From positions 1,488,001 through 1,552,000 of the forward strand of contig OZ244903.1 in the NCBI GenBank assembly GCA_965221625.1: a stretch of DNA of 64,000 nucleotides, in the 5' to 3' direction. Position numbers and translations under genes: made by a program. This document shows, in pieces, positions 25,691 to 35,900 of the stretch. The notes beneath the pieces are model-generated. The model had not been told where the DNA came from and did not search any database. It was given only the letters and a program-made list of their open reading frames with translations. Position 1 is the stretch's first letter, and each line of letters starts with the position of its first letter. This DNA is from Bin127 sp965221625 (GTDB taxonomy: Bacteria > Chloroflexota > Dehalococcoidia > Lucifugimonadales > Lucifugimonadaceae).

Positions 25691-26761
25691 ATGAAGGCAC
25701 TGCGACTACACGGCAACAAGGACATCAGACTCGACGACATCCCGGTGCCCGAACCCGGACTGGGGGAGGCACGCATCAAGGTGTCCTACTCTTCGATCTG
25801 TGCGACCGACATCGAGGAGTGGCAGTACGGTCCACTGTTCGCCCAGTCCGACGGTCCGCATCCGATTTCTGGTCAAGAGCTGCCGATAGTTCTTGGGCAC
25901 GAGGCAGCCGGATACGTCGACAAGTTGAGTGAAGATGCCAACGGTTTAGAGGTTGGCGACCGTGTTGTGGTGAACGACGTCATCACCTGCGGACTGTGTT
26001 TTTGGTGTCTGCGCGGCGAACAGCCGACGTGTCCTCAACTCTGTTGCGCAGGTCTCATGGCGAACGGCGGATTGGAAGAGTTCATGGTATGGCCGGCAAA
26101 CGCATTGATTAAGCTGCCGGACAACATCTCGGACCGCGAGGCACCTTTGCTCGAACCGACCTCAGTGGCTGTGCATGCTGCGCGCAGATCCGGCGTCAAG
26201 GTTGGCGACAACGTCGCCGTGATCGGTTGCGGCACGGTCGGTCTTCTGACGGTGCAGGCATTCGTCGCAGCAGGCGCACGCGTGATCGCGGTTGACATCC
26301 GTGAATCGAGCATCGCATTGGCAAAGAGCCTCGGTGCCGATGACACCATCAACTCAAGAGATGAGGACGCGCATGATCGACTCCTTCAACTGACCGAAGG
26401 TATCGGTCCAGACATCGTCGTAGAGACTGCAGGAGCTTCCGAGACCCCACGCATGGCGATTAACTGGACACGGTCGGGAGGGATAACCGTGTTGGTAGGA
26501 ATCTACTCTGCGACGCCGCAACTTGACTTCAATGAGATAGTCGGATTCCAGAGAACGGTCATCGGCTCTGTTGCCGCTTCCCCTGGGGACATGGCCGCGG
26601 CGGTGAGATTGGTTTCGCAAGGCAAGATTCGGGTCAAAGACCTCATCACAACCGTAGTCCCGCTGGATCGAATCATCGAAGACGGATTTGAGCGGATGCT
26701 TGAACCGGACAAGGATGTCTATCGCATACTTGCGGCTCCGAACTCAGACATCGCCGGTTGA
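25691..26761 (+). CDS. Zinc-dependent alcohol/polyol dehydrogenase (copy A)
   Basis: About 356 residues of the medium-chain dehydrogenase family. Catalytic zinc ligands are C37 (ICATDIEEW) and the H-E pair in GHEAAGYV. Structural zinc cysteines are in CGLCFWCLRGEQPTC. The NAD site is VIGCGTVGLLTVQAF with an acidic D in AVDIRES, so NAD(H) is more likely than NADP(H). The group includes threonine dehydrogenase, sorbitol dehydrogenase and sugar dehydrogenases. The start is placed at the ATG at 25691 because MKALRLHGNKDIRL aligns with copy B; a TTG at 25643 would add a poorly conserved arm. It is the tandem paralogue of the next gene. Confidence 0.9.
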   Translation: MKALRLHGNKDIRLDDIPVPEPGLGEARIKVSYSSICATDIEEWQYGPLFAQSDGPHPISGQELPIVLGHEAAGYVDKLSEDANGLEVGDRVVVNDVITCGLCFWCLRGEQPTCPQLCCAGLMANGGLEEFMVWPANALIKLPDNISDREAPLLEPTSVAVHAARRSGVKVGDNVAVIGCGTVGLLTVQAFVAAGARVIAVDIRESSIALAKSLGADDTINSRDEDAHDRLLQLTEGIGPDIVVETAGASETPRMAINWTRSGGITVLVGIYSATPQLDFNEIVGFQRTVIGSVAASPGDMAAAVRLVSQGKIRVKDLITTVVPLDRIIEDGFERMLEPDKDVYRILAAPNSDIAG

Positions 26762-26812
26762 AACCCCGTTTGGTCACGCTCTTTGCCGGTTAAGTTTGGA
26801 GGTACCCAAGCA

Positions 26813-27844
26813 ATGAAGGCCCTTCGCTTTCACGGACCGCACGACATTCGGCTTGAGGACATCCCGATTCCGCAACCGCAATCCGGTGAAGCGAGAATTC
26901 GTATCACGTACGCGTCGATTTGCGCGACCGACATCGAACGCTGGCAACATGGTTCTGGTCGATCGCGCCCGACCGATCCCAAGGTGATCGGCCACGAATC
27001 ATCGGGTCACGTCGAAACTCTAGGTCCCGGTACCAGTGATTTGGCGGTCGGCGACCGAGTGATGGTGAACAATGTCCTGACCTGCGGTGAATGTACTTGG
27101 TGCGAGTCCGGCATGGAGTCTGGATGCGAGGATATGACGAACGCCGGATTTGGGTCCGACGGCGGATTGGCAGAGTACATGGTTTGGCCGACCCGCAATC
27201 TCATCAAACTGCCCGACAACATCTCCGATCGCGAAGCACCGCTCATCGAGCCGACCACTGTTGGGGTTCACGCCGCAGATAGGTCTGGTGCCCGCAAGGG
27301 AGAAGTAGCCGTGGTCATCGGCTGCGGCACCGTTGGGTTGCTCACGATGCAAGCGTTGACGGCGAAGGGAGCGCGAGTGATCGCCGCCGACATCCGTCAA
27401 GAAAGTCTCGATTTGGCGAAGAAGTTGGGGGCGATCGCGGCCGTCGACTCCTCAGACGATAACGCAGATCAACGGGTGCTGGAATTGACAGGCGGACTGG
27501 GTGCAGATGTTGTCGTGGAGACCGCGGGAGCGCGAACTACGCCTGGACAGGCAATTCGTTGGACGCGACGTAATGGCACTACTGTCTTGGTTGGCATCTA
27601 TTCGGATGCTCTAGAGTTCAACTTCAATGAAATCGTGATGCCGGAGCGCAAAGTCATTGGATCCGTCGGAGCATCGGCCGGCGACATGGAACGGGCGGTA
27701 GATCTGATTTCGCAGGGCAAGATCTTAGTGCACGACCTAATCTCCGAAGTCATACCGCTCGATCGCGTCATTGAAGAAGGTTTCGAGAGGATGGCTCGGC
27801 CAATTAAGGATGTGTACAGGATCATGGTGTCGCCAAACATCTGA
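26813..27844 (+). CDS. Zinc-dependent alcohol/polyol dehydrogenase (copy B)
   Basis: About 343 residues, a close paralogue of the preceding gene. Both share MKALR(L/F)HG, DIRL(D/E)DIP, ICATDIE and NLIKLPDNISDREAPL(L/I)EPT. Catalytic ligands C and GHE (GHESSGHV) and the structural cysteine set CGECTWCESGMESGC are intact, and the nucleotide loop is VIGCGTVGLLTMQAL. The ATG at 26813 has GGAGG at 26798-26802. The gap to copy A is 51 bp and to the second DUF4432 gene 37 bp, so these are one operon. Presumably it oxidises a sugar or polyol that the DUF4432 partner presents; this is inference from repeated adjacency. Confidence 0.9.
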   Translation: MKALRFHGPHDIRLEDIPIPQPQSGEARIRITYASICATDIERWQHGSGRSRPTDPKVIGHESSGHVETLGPGTSDLAVGDRVMVNNVLTCGECTWCESGMESGCEDMTNAGFGSDGGLAEYMVWPTRNLIKLPDNISDREAPLIEPTTVGVHAADRSGARKGEVAVVIGCGTVGLLTMQALTAKGARVIAADIRQESLDLAKKLGAIAAVDSSDDNADQRVLELTGGLGADVVVETAGARTTPGQAIRWTRRNGTTVLVGIYSDALEFNFNEIVMPERKVIGSVGASAGDMERAVDLISQGKILVHDLISEVIPLDRVIEEGFERMARPIKDVYRIMVSPNI

Positions 27845-27881
27845 TCACACTGCCAGATTCGTAGGCAAGGAAGAGACGCAA

Positions 27882-28964
27882 ATGCACTACCAAGATGAAC
27901 GAACCTCCGGTTGCCGTGTATCCGATTCGTGGACATACCGCGGGTTGAAAACGGTGGTGATGGAAAATTCGCACATCCGCGTCGTTGTATTGGCGGATAA
28001 AGGCGCGGACATCTACTCGTTCGTGCACAAATCGACCGATACTGAATTCATGTGGCGGTCGCCTTGGGGAGTGCGAGATCCTCGCAAATTTGTGCCGTCC
28101 AGCGGTTCGACCCAAGGCATGTGGCTCGATTACTACGAAGGTGGTTGGCAGACTGTCGTACCGCACGGTGGATATCCTGACGAGGTTTACGGTGCCGAGT
28201 TCGGACTGCACGCCGAATTGAACAATCTGCCGTGGGACACAACCATCGTCGAAGACTCTGAAGATTGCGTCGCCGTCAACTTCCGCTCCAAGGGCGTGAG
28301 AATGCCCGTTTCGGTCGACAAGACGATGACACTGCGCGTAGACAGTTCCGCGCTCGAGCTGACCAAAACCGTTAAAAACGAAGGCGAAGAACCTGTCGAC
28401 ATCGTGTGGCTTGAGCACATCGCCATCGGTCCGCCGTTCCTGTCCGATCGCTGCAAGCTCTATGTGCCGGATTGCAAGATACTCACGCATCCCGAGGCGT
28501 TCGTGGATACTCAAAAACTCGCACTCGGAGCGGAGACAGATTGGCCTTACGCGTCGGCTTCCGATGGCACCGAAATCGATTTCCGCGAGATGCCGCCCAA
28601 ATCGGACCGATCCCTCGACATGGCTTACTTCGCGGAGATGCCAGAAGGCTGGTACGCGGTGCACAACAAGGAGTCATCGGTTGGTTTCGCCGTGTCGTTT
28701 CCAACGGATGTATTCAAGTACCTTTGGTACTGGCGCAACCTAGGCGGCGGTTGGGGATATCCGTGGTACGGTCGGTGCTACAACGTCGGCTTAGAGCCGT
28801 GCACGAGTTGGGACAACGGCGGCCTAAAACAAGCCATCGAAAACGGATCTGCACGCAGACTGGATGCGGGTGAATCTCTGACCGCGAAAATCGCGGCCGG
28901 CGCATTCCTCGGAACCGGTGACGTTTCCGCTGTTTCCCCAGACGGCAAGGTGCAGCTAGTCTGA
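27882..28964 (+). CDS. DUF4432 protein, aldose-1-epimerase-like (copy B)
   Basis: About 360 residues, a paralogue of the protein at 23268. It opens MHYQDERTSGCRVSDSWTYR and carries the matching ADKGADI, EFMWRSPWG and GYPWYGRCYNVGLEPCTSW blocks. The fold is a beta-sandwich of the aldose epimerase class. GGAAGAG lies upstream of the ATG at 27882; an in-frame extension back to 27771 overlaps the dehydrogenase gene and is rejected. It is directly downstream of dehydrogenase copy B. The pairing supports a role in handling the same carbohydrate. Confidence 0.86.
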   Translation: MHYQDERTSGCRVSDSWTYRGLKTVVMENSHIRVVVLADKGADIYSFVHKSTDTEFMWRSPWGVRDPRKFVPSSGSTQGMWLDYYEGGWQTVVPHGGYPDEVYGAEFGLHAELNNLPWDTTIVEDSEDCVAVNFRSKGVRMPVSVDKTMTLRVDSSALELTKTVKNEGEEPVDIVWLEHIAIGPPFLSDRCKLYVPDCKILTHPEAFVDTQKLALGAETDWPYASASDGTEIDFREMPPKSDRSLDMAYFAEMPEGWYAVHNKESSVGFAVSFPTDVFKYLWYWRNLGGGWGYPWYGRCYNVGLEPCTSWDNGGLKQAIENGSARRLDAGESLTAKIAAGAFLGTGDVSAVSPDGKVQLV

Positions 28965-29093
28965 TTAACGATTCAGCGTTTTCGAAATCCATTATGTCGT
29001 CGTTCGAAAGCTTGCGACTTCACGGGTCGCCGAACTTCGAGCGCATCGCATTGTCGCTGATATGATTCGCTCAGATTGTCTACGGAGGTAGTT

Positions 29094-30095
29094 ATGCGCA
29101 AGAGAACGTTCGGCGATTCGGGGTTGGTTTCTTCGGTCATCGGATTCGGCGGTTGGCCGATGGGACGGGGACAGTATGGGGATTTCGACGATGACGAAGC
29201 GATCGCCGCGGCGCACAGGTCATACGATTTAGGCGTAACTCTCTTCGACACGGCGGCGGTTTATGGTTGGGGTTACGGCGAGAAGCTGATGGGACAAGCG
29301 ATTAAGCAGTTCCGCAAGGAGATCGTACTTGTTACCAAGGGTGGCCGTGAGTGGGTGCGTGACAATCCCGACCGAACGGCGGCAACAGTCTCGATTAGCG
29401 ACCGCAACACGTTACTCCGAAGCATCGACGAAAGCCTGGCGCGTCTAGACACCGATTACATCGATTTGTTCCTCATCCATTGGCCTGATCACACCCGCAG
29501 TTTCGAAGAACCGATGCGGGCACTTGAGGATGCGAAAACTGCCGGCAAAATCCGGCACACAGGTGTGTCCAACTTCGATACGTCGATGATGGCGGAATGC
29601 CTCAAGTACAGCCCCATCGTTACTGACCAGATCGGTTACCACATCTTCGATCGTCGACCCGAGTCGGAGGTAATTCCGTTCGTCAAATCGAATGGTATGG
29701 GCATCATGGCGTACGGCACGCTTGCACATGGATTGCTGACCGGCACCTGGACATCGGACCACGCGTTCGGTGAGAACGACTGGCGTGCGAACGGGGCGAA
29801 CTTCGGGTTAGCGTCATTTGGTCAGGAGCATCTTGCTCGTAACATCGCCGTCGTCGAGAAGTTGAAGTCCATCGCCGCGGATCACGGGAAGACAGTTGCC
29901 CAACTCGCCATCGCGTGGGTGCTGGCAAACGTAAGCGTTACCGTCGCACTCTGTGGCATGGTGAAGGCTTCCGAGGTAGCAGACAATATCGGTGGCGATT
30001 GGGAGATGCCAGCAGATGTCAAGCAGCAGATCGACGATCTCGTTCTCAGCGAAGGCTCGGGTGTCGGAACTCCCGATATGGCAATTGCGACCTGA
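29094..30095 (+). CDS. Aldo/keto reductase
   Basis: About 333 residues, an NADP-linked TIM-barrel reductase. The catalytic tetrad region is visible: D and Y in LFDTAAVYGWGYGE, K in VLVTKGG and H in LFLIHWPDHTRSFEE. The late cofactor loop is SVTVALCGMVKASEVADNI. Its length suits the AKR groups acting on sugars and aldehydes. The ATG at 29094 has GGAGG 8 bases upstream. It lies in the middle of the sugar catabolic cluster, followed by the amidohydrolase gene. Confidence 0.9.
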   Translation: MRKRTFGDSGLVSSVIGFGGWPMGRGQYGDFDDDEAIAAAHRSYDLGVTLFDTAAVYGWGYGEKLMGQAIKQFRKEIVLVTKGGREWVRDNPDRTAATVSISDRNTLLRSIDESLARLDTDYIDLFLIHWPDHTRSFEEPMRALEDAKTAGKIRHTGVSNFDTSMMAECLKYSPIVTDQIGYHIFDRRPESEVIPFVKSNGMGIMAYGTLAHGLLTGTWTSDHAFGENDWRANGANFGLASFGQEHLARNIAVVEKLKSIAADHGKTVAQLAIAWVLANVSVTVALCGMVKASEVADNIGGDWEMPADVKQQIDDLVLSEGSGVGTPDMAIAT

Positions 30096-30183
30096 GCACA
30101 GCGCGTATTCCGGCATTGCGATCTTAGGAGCGAATAGATCGTATGGCGTCGTATCAGATCGCGCCTAGTAAGGAACCAATAAG

Positions 30184-30960
30184 TTGATCATCGATACTCA
30201 CTGCCACGCCGGGCGGAACTGGTTCGAACCGATCGAGACGCTCGAATTCGAGATGGACCAGAACGGTGTCGACCACGCGGTTCTGATTCAGCACGGTGGC
30301 ACGTACGACAACAGTTACCTCTTCGACGAAGCCGCGCAACGAGGTGGTCGATTCAAGGTAGTCGTGCTAGTCGATCCGGAATCTGATGACCCGCTCGGCG
30401 ACTTGACCACTTTGGCAGAGCAAGGCGCAGCGGGAGTTCGCATCGCGCCAGACGGTGAGTTTGCCAACTGTAGCGCGGCCGAGATCTGGCGATTAGCGGG
30501 GGAGTTGGGATTGGTCGTCAGCAGTTTGGGCGATGATCAACGGTTTGCGTCAGACGATTTCGCTCGCATTTTGGACGATTGCCCTGACACGCATGTCGTC
30601 ATAGAACATCTCGCCGGCGTCGGTCACGCGGATCCGCCATGGGTCGCGTACGAGAAGGCACTGCAACTCGCCAAGCGAGATAACACGACCATCAAGGTTC
30701 CCGGTTTGGGCGAGATCTGCAAACGTCCGCCTCGATTACTCCCGGAGTTGGATTTCGGCGACATTCCACCGCTGTTCGAAATGGCTAAGGAAGCGTTTGG
30801 TGTAGAGCGAATGATGTGGGGCAGTGACTTTCCGCCATGCGCGGGTCGGGAAGGTTATGCCAATGCATTGAATGGGGTGAAGCACCACCCGGCGTTTGCT
30901 GGCGATGGAGAACTCGAGTGGGTAATGGGCAAGACGGCTGCGCGAGTTTGGGGCTTCTAA
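30184..30960 (+). CDS. Amidohydrolase-2 family metal-dependent hydrolase
   Basis: A 258-residue TIM-barrel hydrolase of the amidohydrolase-2 group, which includes sugar-lactone hydrolases and decarboxylases. The N-terminal metal motif is IDTHCHAGRNW; a central histidine lies in VVIEHLAGVGH; the C-terminal metal aspartate is in MMWGSDFPPC. The start is a TTG at 30184 preceded by AAGGA. Given the neighbouring aldo/keto reductase and dehydrogenases, hydrolysis of a sugar-derived lactone is a fair guess but not shown by sequence. It ends the plus-strand run of the cluster. Confidence 0.86.
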   Translation: MIIDTHCHAGRNWFEPIETLEFEMDQNGVDHAVLIQHGGTYDNSYLFDEAAQRGGRFKVVVLVDPESDDPLGDLTTLAEQGAAGVRIAPDGEFANCSAAEIWRLAGELGLVVSSLGDDQRFASDDFARILDDCPDTHVVIEHLAGVGHADPPWVAYEKALQLAKRDNTTIKVPGLGEICKRPPRLLPELDFGDIPPLFEMAKEAFGVERMMWGSDFPPCAGREGYANALNGVKHHPAFAGDGELEWVMGKTAARVWGF

Positions 30961-31084
30961 TCCCGAAACAACCCAAGCTTCAATTCACGCGTGTGGTTAT
31001 TGAGTGATCTCGGACGCGGACGAGACGCAAAAGCGACCGGAGCGCGGCGCGCGCGGCCAATCGATGTGATGCGACCTCAGTTGC

Positions 31085-32074
31085 TCAGATGCCGTTGCGA
31101 GCCTTGCCGACGACATCCGGGTTAATCAGATTGACCGGTCTTTGTCCGTTCAGCACCCGCACAGCCTCCTCCGCAGTCCTTCGCTCCAACTCAATCGTCG
31201 ACGCCTGCGAGAAGAACGCTGTGTGCGGAGTGATGATTACATTCGGCAAGTTGAGGAGTGGATGGTCGTGTGCCGGAGGGGCCGGTTCGAGGACGTCAAG
31301 TCCGGCACCGGCGATGTGTCCGCTTTCTATGGCGTCGGCAAGGGCGTACTCGTCGATGATGCCACCGCGCGCGCAGTTGACGATGATTGATCCCGGTTTC
31401 ATCATCGAAAGCTCGTTGGCACCGATCATTGCCTCGGTTTCAGGCGTCAACGGCGTGTGAACCGTGATGAATTCGGAGCGTGCCAAAACTTCCTCAAATG
31501 AGACGACCTCTACGTCGTCGATAGTTTGTCCCGGTTCGATGAGCGGATCGTACGCGATGACGTGCATGCCGAAGCCGACGATCTTGGCGGCGATCGAACG
31601 ACCAATGCGTCCGAAACCGAGTATGCCGAACGTAGCACCGCGCGTCCGATGCATCGGTTGATCGAGAGTTACACTGTGCCAACCGTCGTCAAGGATGGTG
31701 CGATTGTGCGGTTTGAAACGACGGTTGAGAGCGAGGATCATCCCGATGGCATGGTCGGTAACCTCGTCCATGCAGTAGTCGGGGACATTCGTAACGACGA
31801 TCCCCAGCTCCGTCGCTGTAGCGATATCGACATTGTCAACGCCAATACCATACCGAGATGCCACGACGCACTTCTCCGCCGCTCGCAATACCTTCTCGGT
31901 TACCTGAGCGAAACAGAACATGATGATGCCGGCATCAGTCGCCAGTTCCGCCAGCGTCTCTTCAGAAGCATCTGGAGCCACCACCGGCTCGACGCCAGCG
32001 TTCCGCAACACCTCACTCTCCACGTCGATGTTCGGCCACACGTAATCTGTAATCAGTGCCTTCTTGGTCATCAA
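31085..32074 (-). CDS. D-2-hydroxyacid dehydrogenase (phosphoglycerate dehydrogenase-like)
   Basis: A 329-residue NAD-dependent D-isomer 2-hydroxyacid dehydrogenase. The dinucleotide loop is TFGILGFGRIGRSIA, and catalytic regions are NCARGGIIDEYAL (Arg), LDVLEPAPP (Glu) and NVIITPHTAFFS (His). There is no ACT or serine-binding domain, so it is a short-form reductase of a 2-oxo acid, or related to the CtBP-like subgroup, rather than biosynthetic SerA. It may reduce or oxidise a product of the sugar-acid pathway beside it. GGAG precedes the paired ATG codons. Confidence 0.88.
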   Translation of the reverse strand: MMTKKALITDYVWPNIDVESEVLRNAGVEPVVAPDASEETLAELATDAGIIMFCFAQVTEKVLRAAEKCVVASRYGIGVDNVDIATATELGIVVTNVPDYCMDEVTDHAIGMILALNRRFKPHNRTILDDGWHSVTLDQPMHRTRGATFGILGFGRIGRSIAAKIVGFGMHVIAYDPLIEPGQTIDDVEVVSFEEVLARSEFITVHTPLTPETEAMIGANELSMMKPGSIIVNCARGGIIDEYALADAIESGHIAGAGLDVLEPAPPAHDHPLLNLPNVIITPHTAFFSQASTIELERRTAEEAVRVLNGQRPVNLINPDVVGKARNGI

Positions 32075-32171
32075 TCTTGGCTCCGGGTGAAGAGGGACAT
32101 CGGATATCGATAGGGTAGCACTGGCGTCCCGAACTGCGATGGGCGGGAAATCAGCGATCTATAATCGAATC

Positions 32172-32453
32172 ATGAAACAACGAAGGGATCGTCGAACGCG
32201 CCGCAAGTCGCGAGTCGCATTGAAGGTTGACAACGTCAAACCTTTCCTCGTCGTATTTGGTGTCGTGGTAACCATGACGATTGTCGCCGTAGTACTTCAC
32301 GGACTATATTCATTCGTCGATTCATTGATCAACGACCCGGAATATGCTGCGCAGGTTCAATCCGGGATTGTCGGCGTGGTAGCACCAGTCGCGATTTGTG
32401 CCGTAGTTTTTCTTGCTATCGTCCAGAAAGTAAGACGAGAAATCGGTTGTTGA
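32172..32453 (+). CDS. Small two-helix membrane protein, unknown
   Basis: About 93 residues: a strongly basic N-terminus (MKQRRDRRTRRKSRVALK), a hydrophobic helix (FLVVFGVVVTMTIVAVVLHGL), a short acidic loop and a second helix (GVVAPVAICAVVFLAIV). The positive N-terminus predicts both ends in the cytoplasm. The ATG at 32172 is preferred; the frame extends to an ATG at 32139. No family is recognised. A stem-loop follows 11 bases after the stop. Confidence 0.65.
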   Translation: MKQRRDRRTRRKSRVALKVDNVKPFLVVFGVVVTMTIVAVVLHGLYSFVDSLINDPEYAAQVQSGIVGVVAPVAICAVVFLAIVQKVRREIGC

Positions 32454-32464
32454 CACCATGTTGA

Positions 32465-32484
32465 GCAACGGCCTAGCCCGTTGC
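32465..32484 (+). terminator. Stem-loop after the small membrane gene
   Basis: A perfect 7-bp stem, GCAACGG (32465-32471) / CCGTTGC (32478-32484), with a 6-base loop, 11 bases downstream of the stop codon. There is no T-run after it, so it is a weak or Rho-assisted terminator at best. Confidence 0.35.
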
Positions 32485-32663
32485 ACGACGCCGAATTCTC
32501 TCAAGTGGATTAAACGCCGTAGCACGATGGCTTAGTCGCTTTTGAACCCGTCAGTTCAATTTCCTGAAGACAAACGCTGGCATAGCTGACTTTTCGGTGC
32601 TGCGTCTTCCGAATAGACATGACGAACCAGCAAGAATGAAAACCAGGACTAGGAGCACATGCC

Positions 32664-32858
32664 ATGCCGAGCCTAGTCATTGCTTTGTCTGGTTTGATCG
32701 CGTTCGTGGTCCTAAAGGTTGTCCAAGCACACCTGGAATCCGCAAGCATCCCCTCCGCAAATTTCCTGTTGGCAGGCCTGATGTTCGTCGGCGGATCAGC
32801 TTGGTGGTTTTTGATTGACCGAAACGGGCGAAACCGCCGCCGATCGAAGCGACGCTAA
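32664..32858 (+). CDS. Small two-helix membrane protein, unknown
   Basis: 64 residues with two hydrophobic helices (SLVIALSGLIAFVVLKVV and ANFLLAGLMFVGGSAWWFLI) and a very basic tail (RNGRNRRRSKRR). TAGGAG lies about 8 bases upstream of the ATG. No family is recognised. It sits alone on the plus strand, convergent with the restriction-modification gene. Confidence 0.55.
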   Translation: MPSLVIALSGLIAFVVLKVVQAHLESASIPSANFLLAGLMFVGGSAWWFLIDRNGRNRRRSKRR

Positions 32859-32964
32859 CCGACACATGGCGAGGGGCAGTTCACGAGCTCTGCGGCGAAC
32901 AATGTCGGTGGAGATATCGTTCCGTTTTTATCCCTGCAACCATCAAGTTTTATCCCTGCAACCA

Positions 32965-35900
32965 TCAAGCCAACAACTCCCCAACCATGTGCTCAATCTC
33001 CTGCGCGGTTGCGTTTTGGCTTAGCCATGCGCGGATTTCGCGGCGGGCGATGCGGTAGGTGAGGTCGTCGTTTCGTTCTTCTTGGAGACCTGAAAGAAGC
33101 CTTTTGACTTCAGTCTCGGTGTTCGCGCCAGCCTCGGAAAGCTCGCGGTGTAGCGGATCATCGGCATCGAACTCGGGAATCGGTAACCGCCAAAGGTGTT
33201 TTTGCAGGTCGCGGGCACCGTATTGGCCTTTCGACATTAGGGGATAGACTCGCGATTCGAGCTGGTTGCTATTGATCAACGCAAGCAGATACTGGGCTTC
33301 GTATACCGTTTGGCATGTCACCCAGAACAGCTTGGATTCGATAATGCCTTCGTCCGATTCGACGCGAGCGGCTGTGGGTCGACCCGCCGCACCGTACACG
33401 ATGCGGATGGGCCGTTCGCCTGCGTCATTCTGCCACGTTAGTTGTGAGGTGAGTTTGCCGTAATAATCGATTTGACCGAGAAGACTCAGACGGTTGTTGG
33501 GAGATTTGTTTGCTTCCCAAATCTCATCTATCTTTTGCCACCGGAAGCGCATCAGCTTCATCAAGTGAGCGTAGTCGATCTTGTCTTGGTCAGAGGCGTC
33601 CCTGTAGATCTCACCATCCCCTTGTTTCACAGGCAACAGTGCCAGTAGCGGCGGCATCAGACCATAGGGGACTACGGTTTCTCCCAGATAAACCTCGAAA
33701 ACGTGCTCACGTTCGATCGTCTCGTTGGTAATCCTCCTGAGGTTTACGGCATTCCATGGGGCTTTGTCCTGGGATGAGATGCGGGGATTGACGGTGATCG
33801 AGTTATTCCGCCGAATGAGTGTCTTGTTTTCGATCTCGTCGACGAAGAACAGTCGCCTTGGCACGATGCTCGCGCCTTGACGCGAATGCTCCGAGTAGAC
33901 ACTCTCTGCCTCGCGATATTCGTCGGTGATGGCAGAAACGCGACGTTCGACGTTGTCGCTGCCGGGTTGACCTAGCCAACGCTCGACGGTGTTGCCCAAT
34001 GGGTGTCCCGTGCCGTCGATGCCGTTGTTGAGTGCAAAAACTACTGACGCCGGTATCGGAAAGAAGGTATTGGGTTCCAAACGCTCGAGGTCCCACGCAG
34101 TCTTGTGCTGGAGGTCAACGCATGGTCCCTGTGATCCGCGGCGTCCGCGCCAGGTTCCAGATCGCCATTTCGCGTACTGGCCTGCTTGTAGCGCGCTGTG
34201 TGGCATCACCATGCCGATGGCACCGCCTTGCCTCAGGTAGAGATCAACGCAGCGCGTGAAGAATAGACCTGCGATATCTTGATGCGTCGCGTATCGACCA
34301 CCCTGCCAGATGTCGTAGAGGTTCTTGCTTTGATCTTCCAGTGCTTCCCGCAGAGCGTCGGTAGTGTTGCGGTAGTTCAACCAAGGCGGGTTGCCGATGA
34401 TGACGTCGACCTTTTCCTCGGCCAGCGCGACCGGCCGCACCATGTTGCGCGTGTAGTAAGCCCAGATATGGTTGCTGCCGACGTCGTGCAGACGTTGCAT
34501 CTTGTGGATGGTCTCCTCAAGAATCGAGCGTTCTCCCGTGTCTTGAACTACGCGATGATTTAGAGCATTGGTCGGGTCCTGCCCAACTTCGATCAACTCG
34601 GCGATCTCGCTCATCAAAGAATCGAACTTGCCGGCGCGCTTGACGAGATTGCGCGGGAACACAAGCTCAGTGTTGAGTTCGTCGCCAACCTCGATGGTTA
34701 TCGACTTCGATGCAAACATATCGCCACTGCGGAACCGCAACTGCAACGCGTCGCCGAGGTAGACCGGTATCGACACTTGCGTGTATGCAGCGTCTTGGAT
34801 GGCTTCGCGAGCTGCGAGGGCGTACGAGGCACGTGCGAGGTGTACAGCAACGGGATGCACGTCAATCCCAACCACGGAGTTGCGCAAACCAGTGAAGATC
34901 TCCGACGAATCGACATTTTCTCGACGCGCCGCGGCGATGTAATGCGTCACCGCTTCGGCAAGGAACGTTCCGGATCCGCATGCAGGATCGAGGACGCGTT
35001 GATCGAGAGGATCGTCGACGATCTCCTTCGTCATCGTCCTCGCCAGCCATTGCGGCGTGTAGTACTCGCCGAGCGTCCGCCGCTCCTCGGGAGGGATGAC
35101 GGTTTCGTAGAGTATGGCGGCGATGTCGTTGGGTGTGCCACCTTCCAGCCAATCAAAACGGTCGACTCGGCGAGCCATGGCGCGAAGCAGATCATCCCCG
35201 CCCACTTCTGTCAACCAGACAAAGAAGTCCGATTCGAGGACACCTTGCAGACCGGTTTTGTTGCGGAATTCGCGGCCGTGGATTAGATCGGAGGGATCTT
35301 CTTCGGCGATCGCCCGAATGTCGATGCCAAACCCAGCTTGTACGACCATGCCGATGATCGCCGACAAGTAGGTGTGTCGCACGAAGAGACTGTCCATCGC
35401 CATTTCGTCACGCGCGATCTCTCCCAATGCGGTGCGCAGTAGGTCGAACCACAAGCGACGCTTAATCTTGAGCGTTTCGTGCTCTTTGTATTGCGCAAAA
35501 ATGGCGTCAAGGTAGGAAATCTCTCGTGCATACAAGGGACTACGCGGTCCGAAATGGGATGCAACCTCCTCGCGCTCTGGCGGCAGGTTTTCGAACGCCT
35601 CAAGCACCTCGTCACGCAGCCACTCAAAGAGAACGAACCAACGATCTGCGCTTTCAAGGACGAACGCATATGGGCGACGTGTGTTCGGCTCGCCGGCGTT
35701 GGGCCAACGCAGGAGCCAATATTTGCCGTCGGTGAGGAGGCCGGTTCGGACGCCCTTGCCTGCCTTCTCTGATGCCGCAAGATACTCGTCGAGTTGTCTA
35801 ACTGCTTCGGGATCGGGATTGAATCCCCGACGAGAGCCGTTCACGCGCCGCTTAATCTCGACGAATGTTCCGAGGGTTTCGAGGTCAACCGCGCGGCGTG

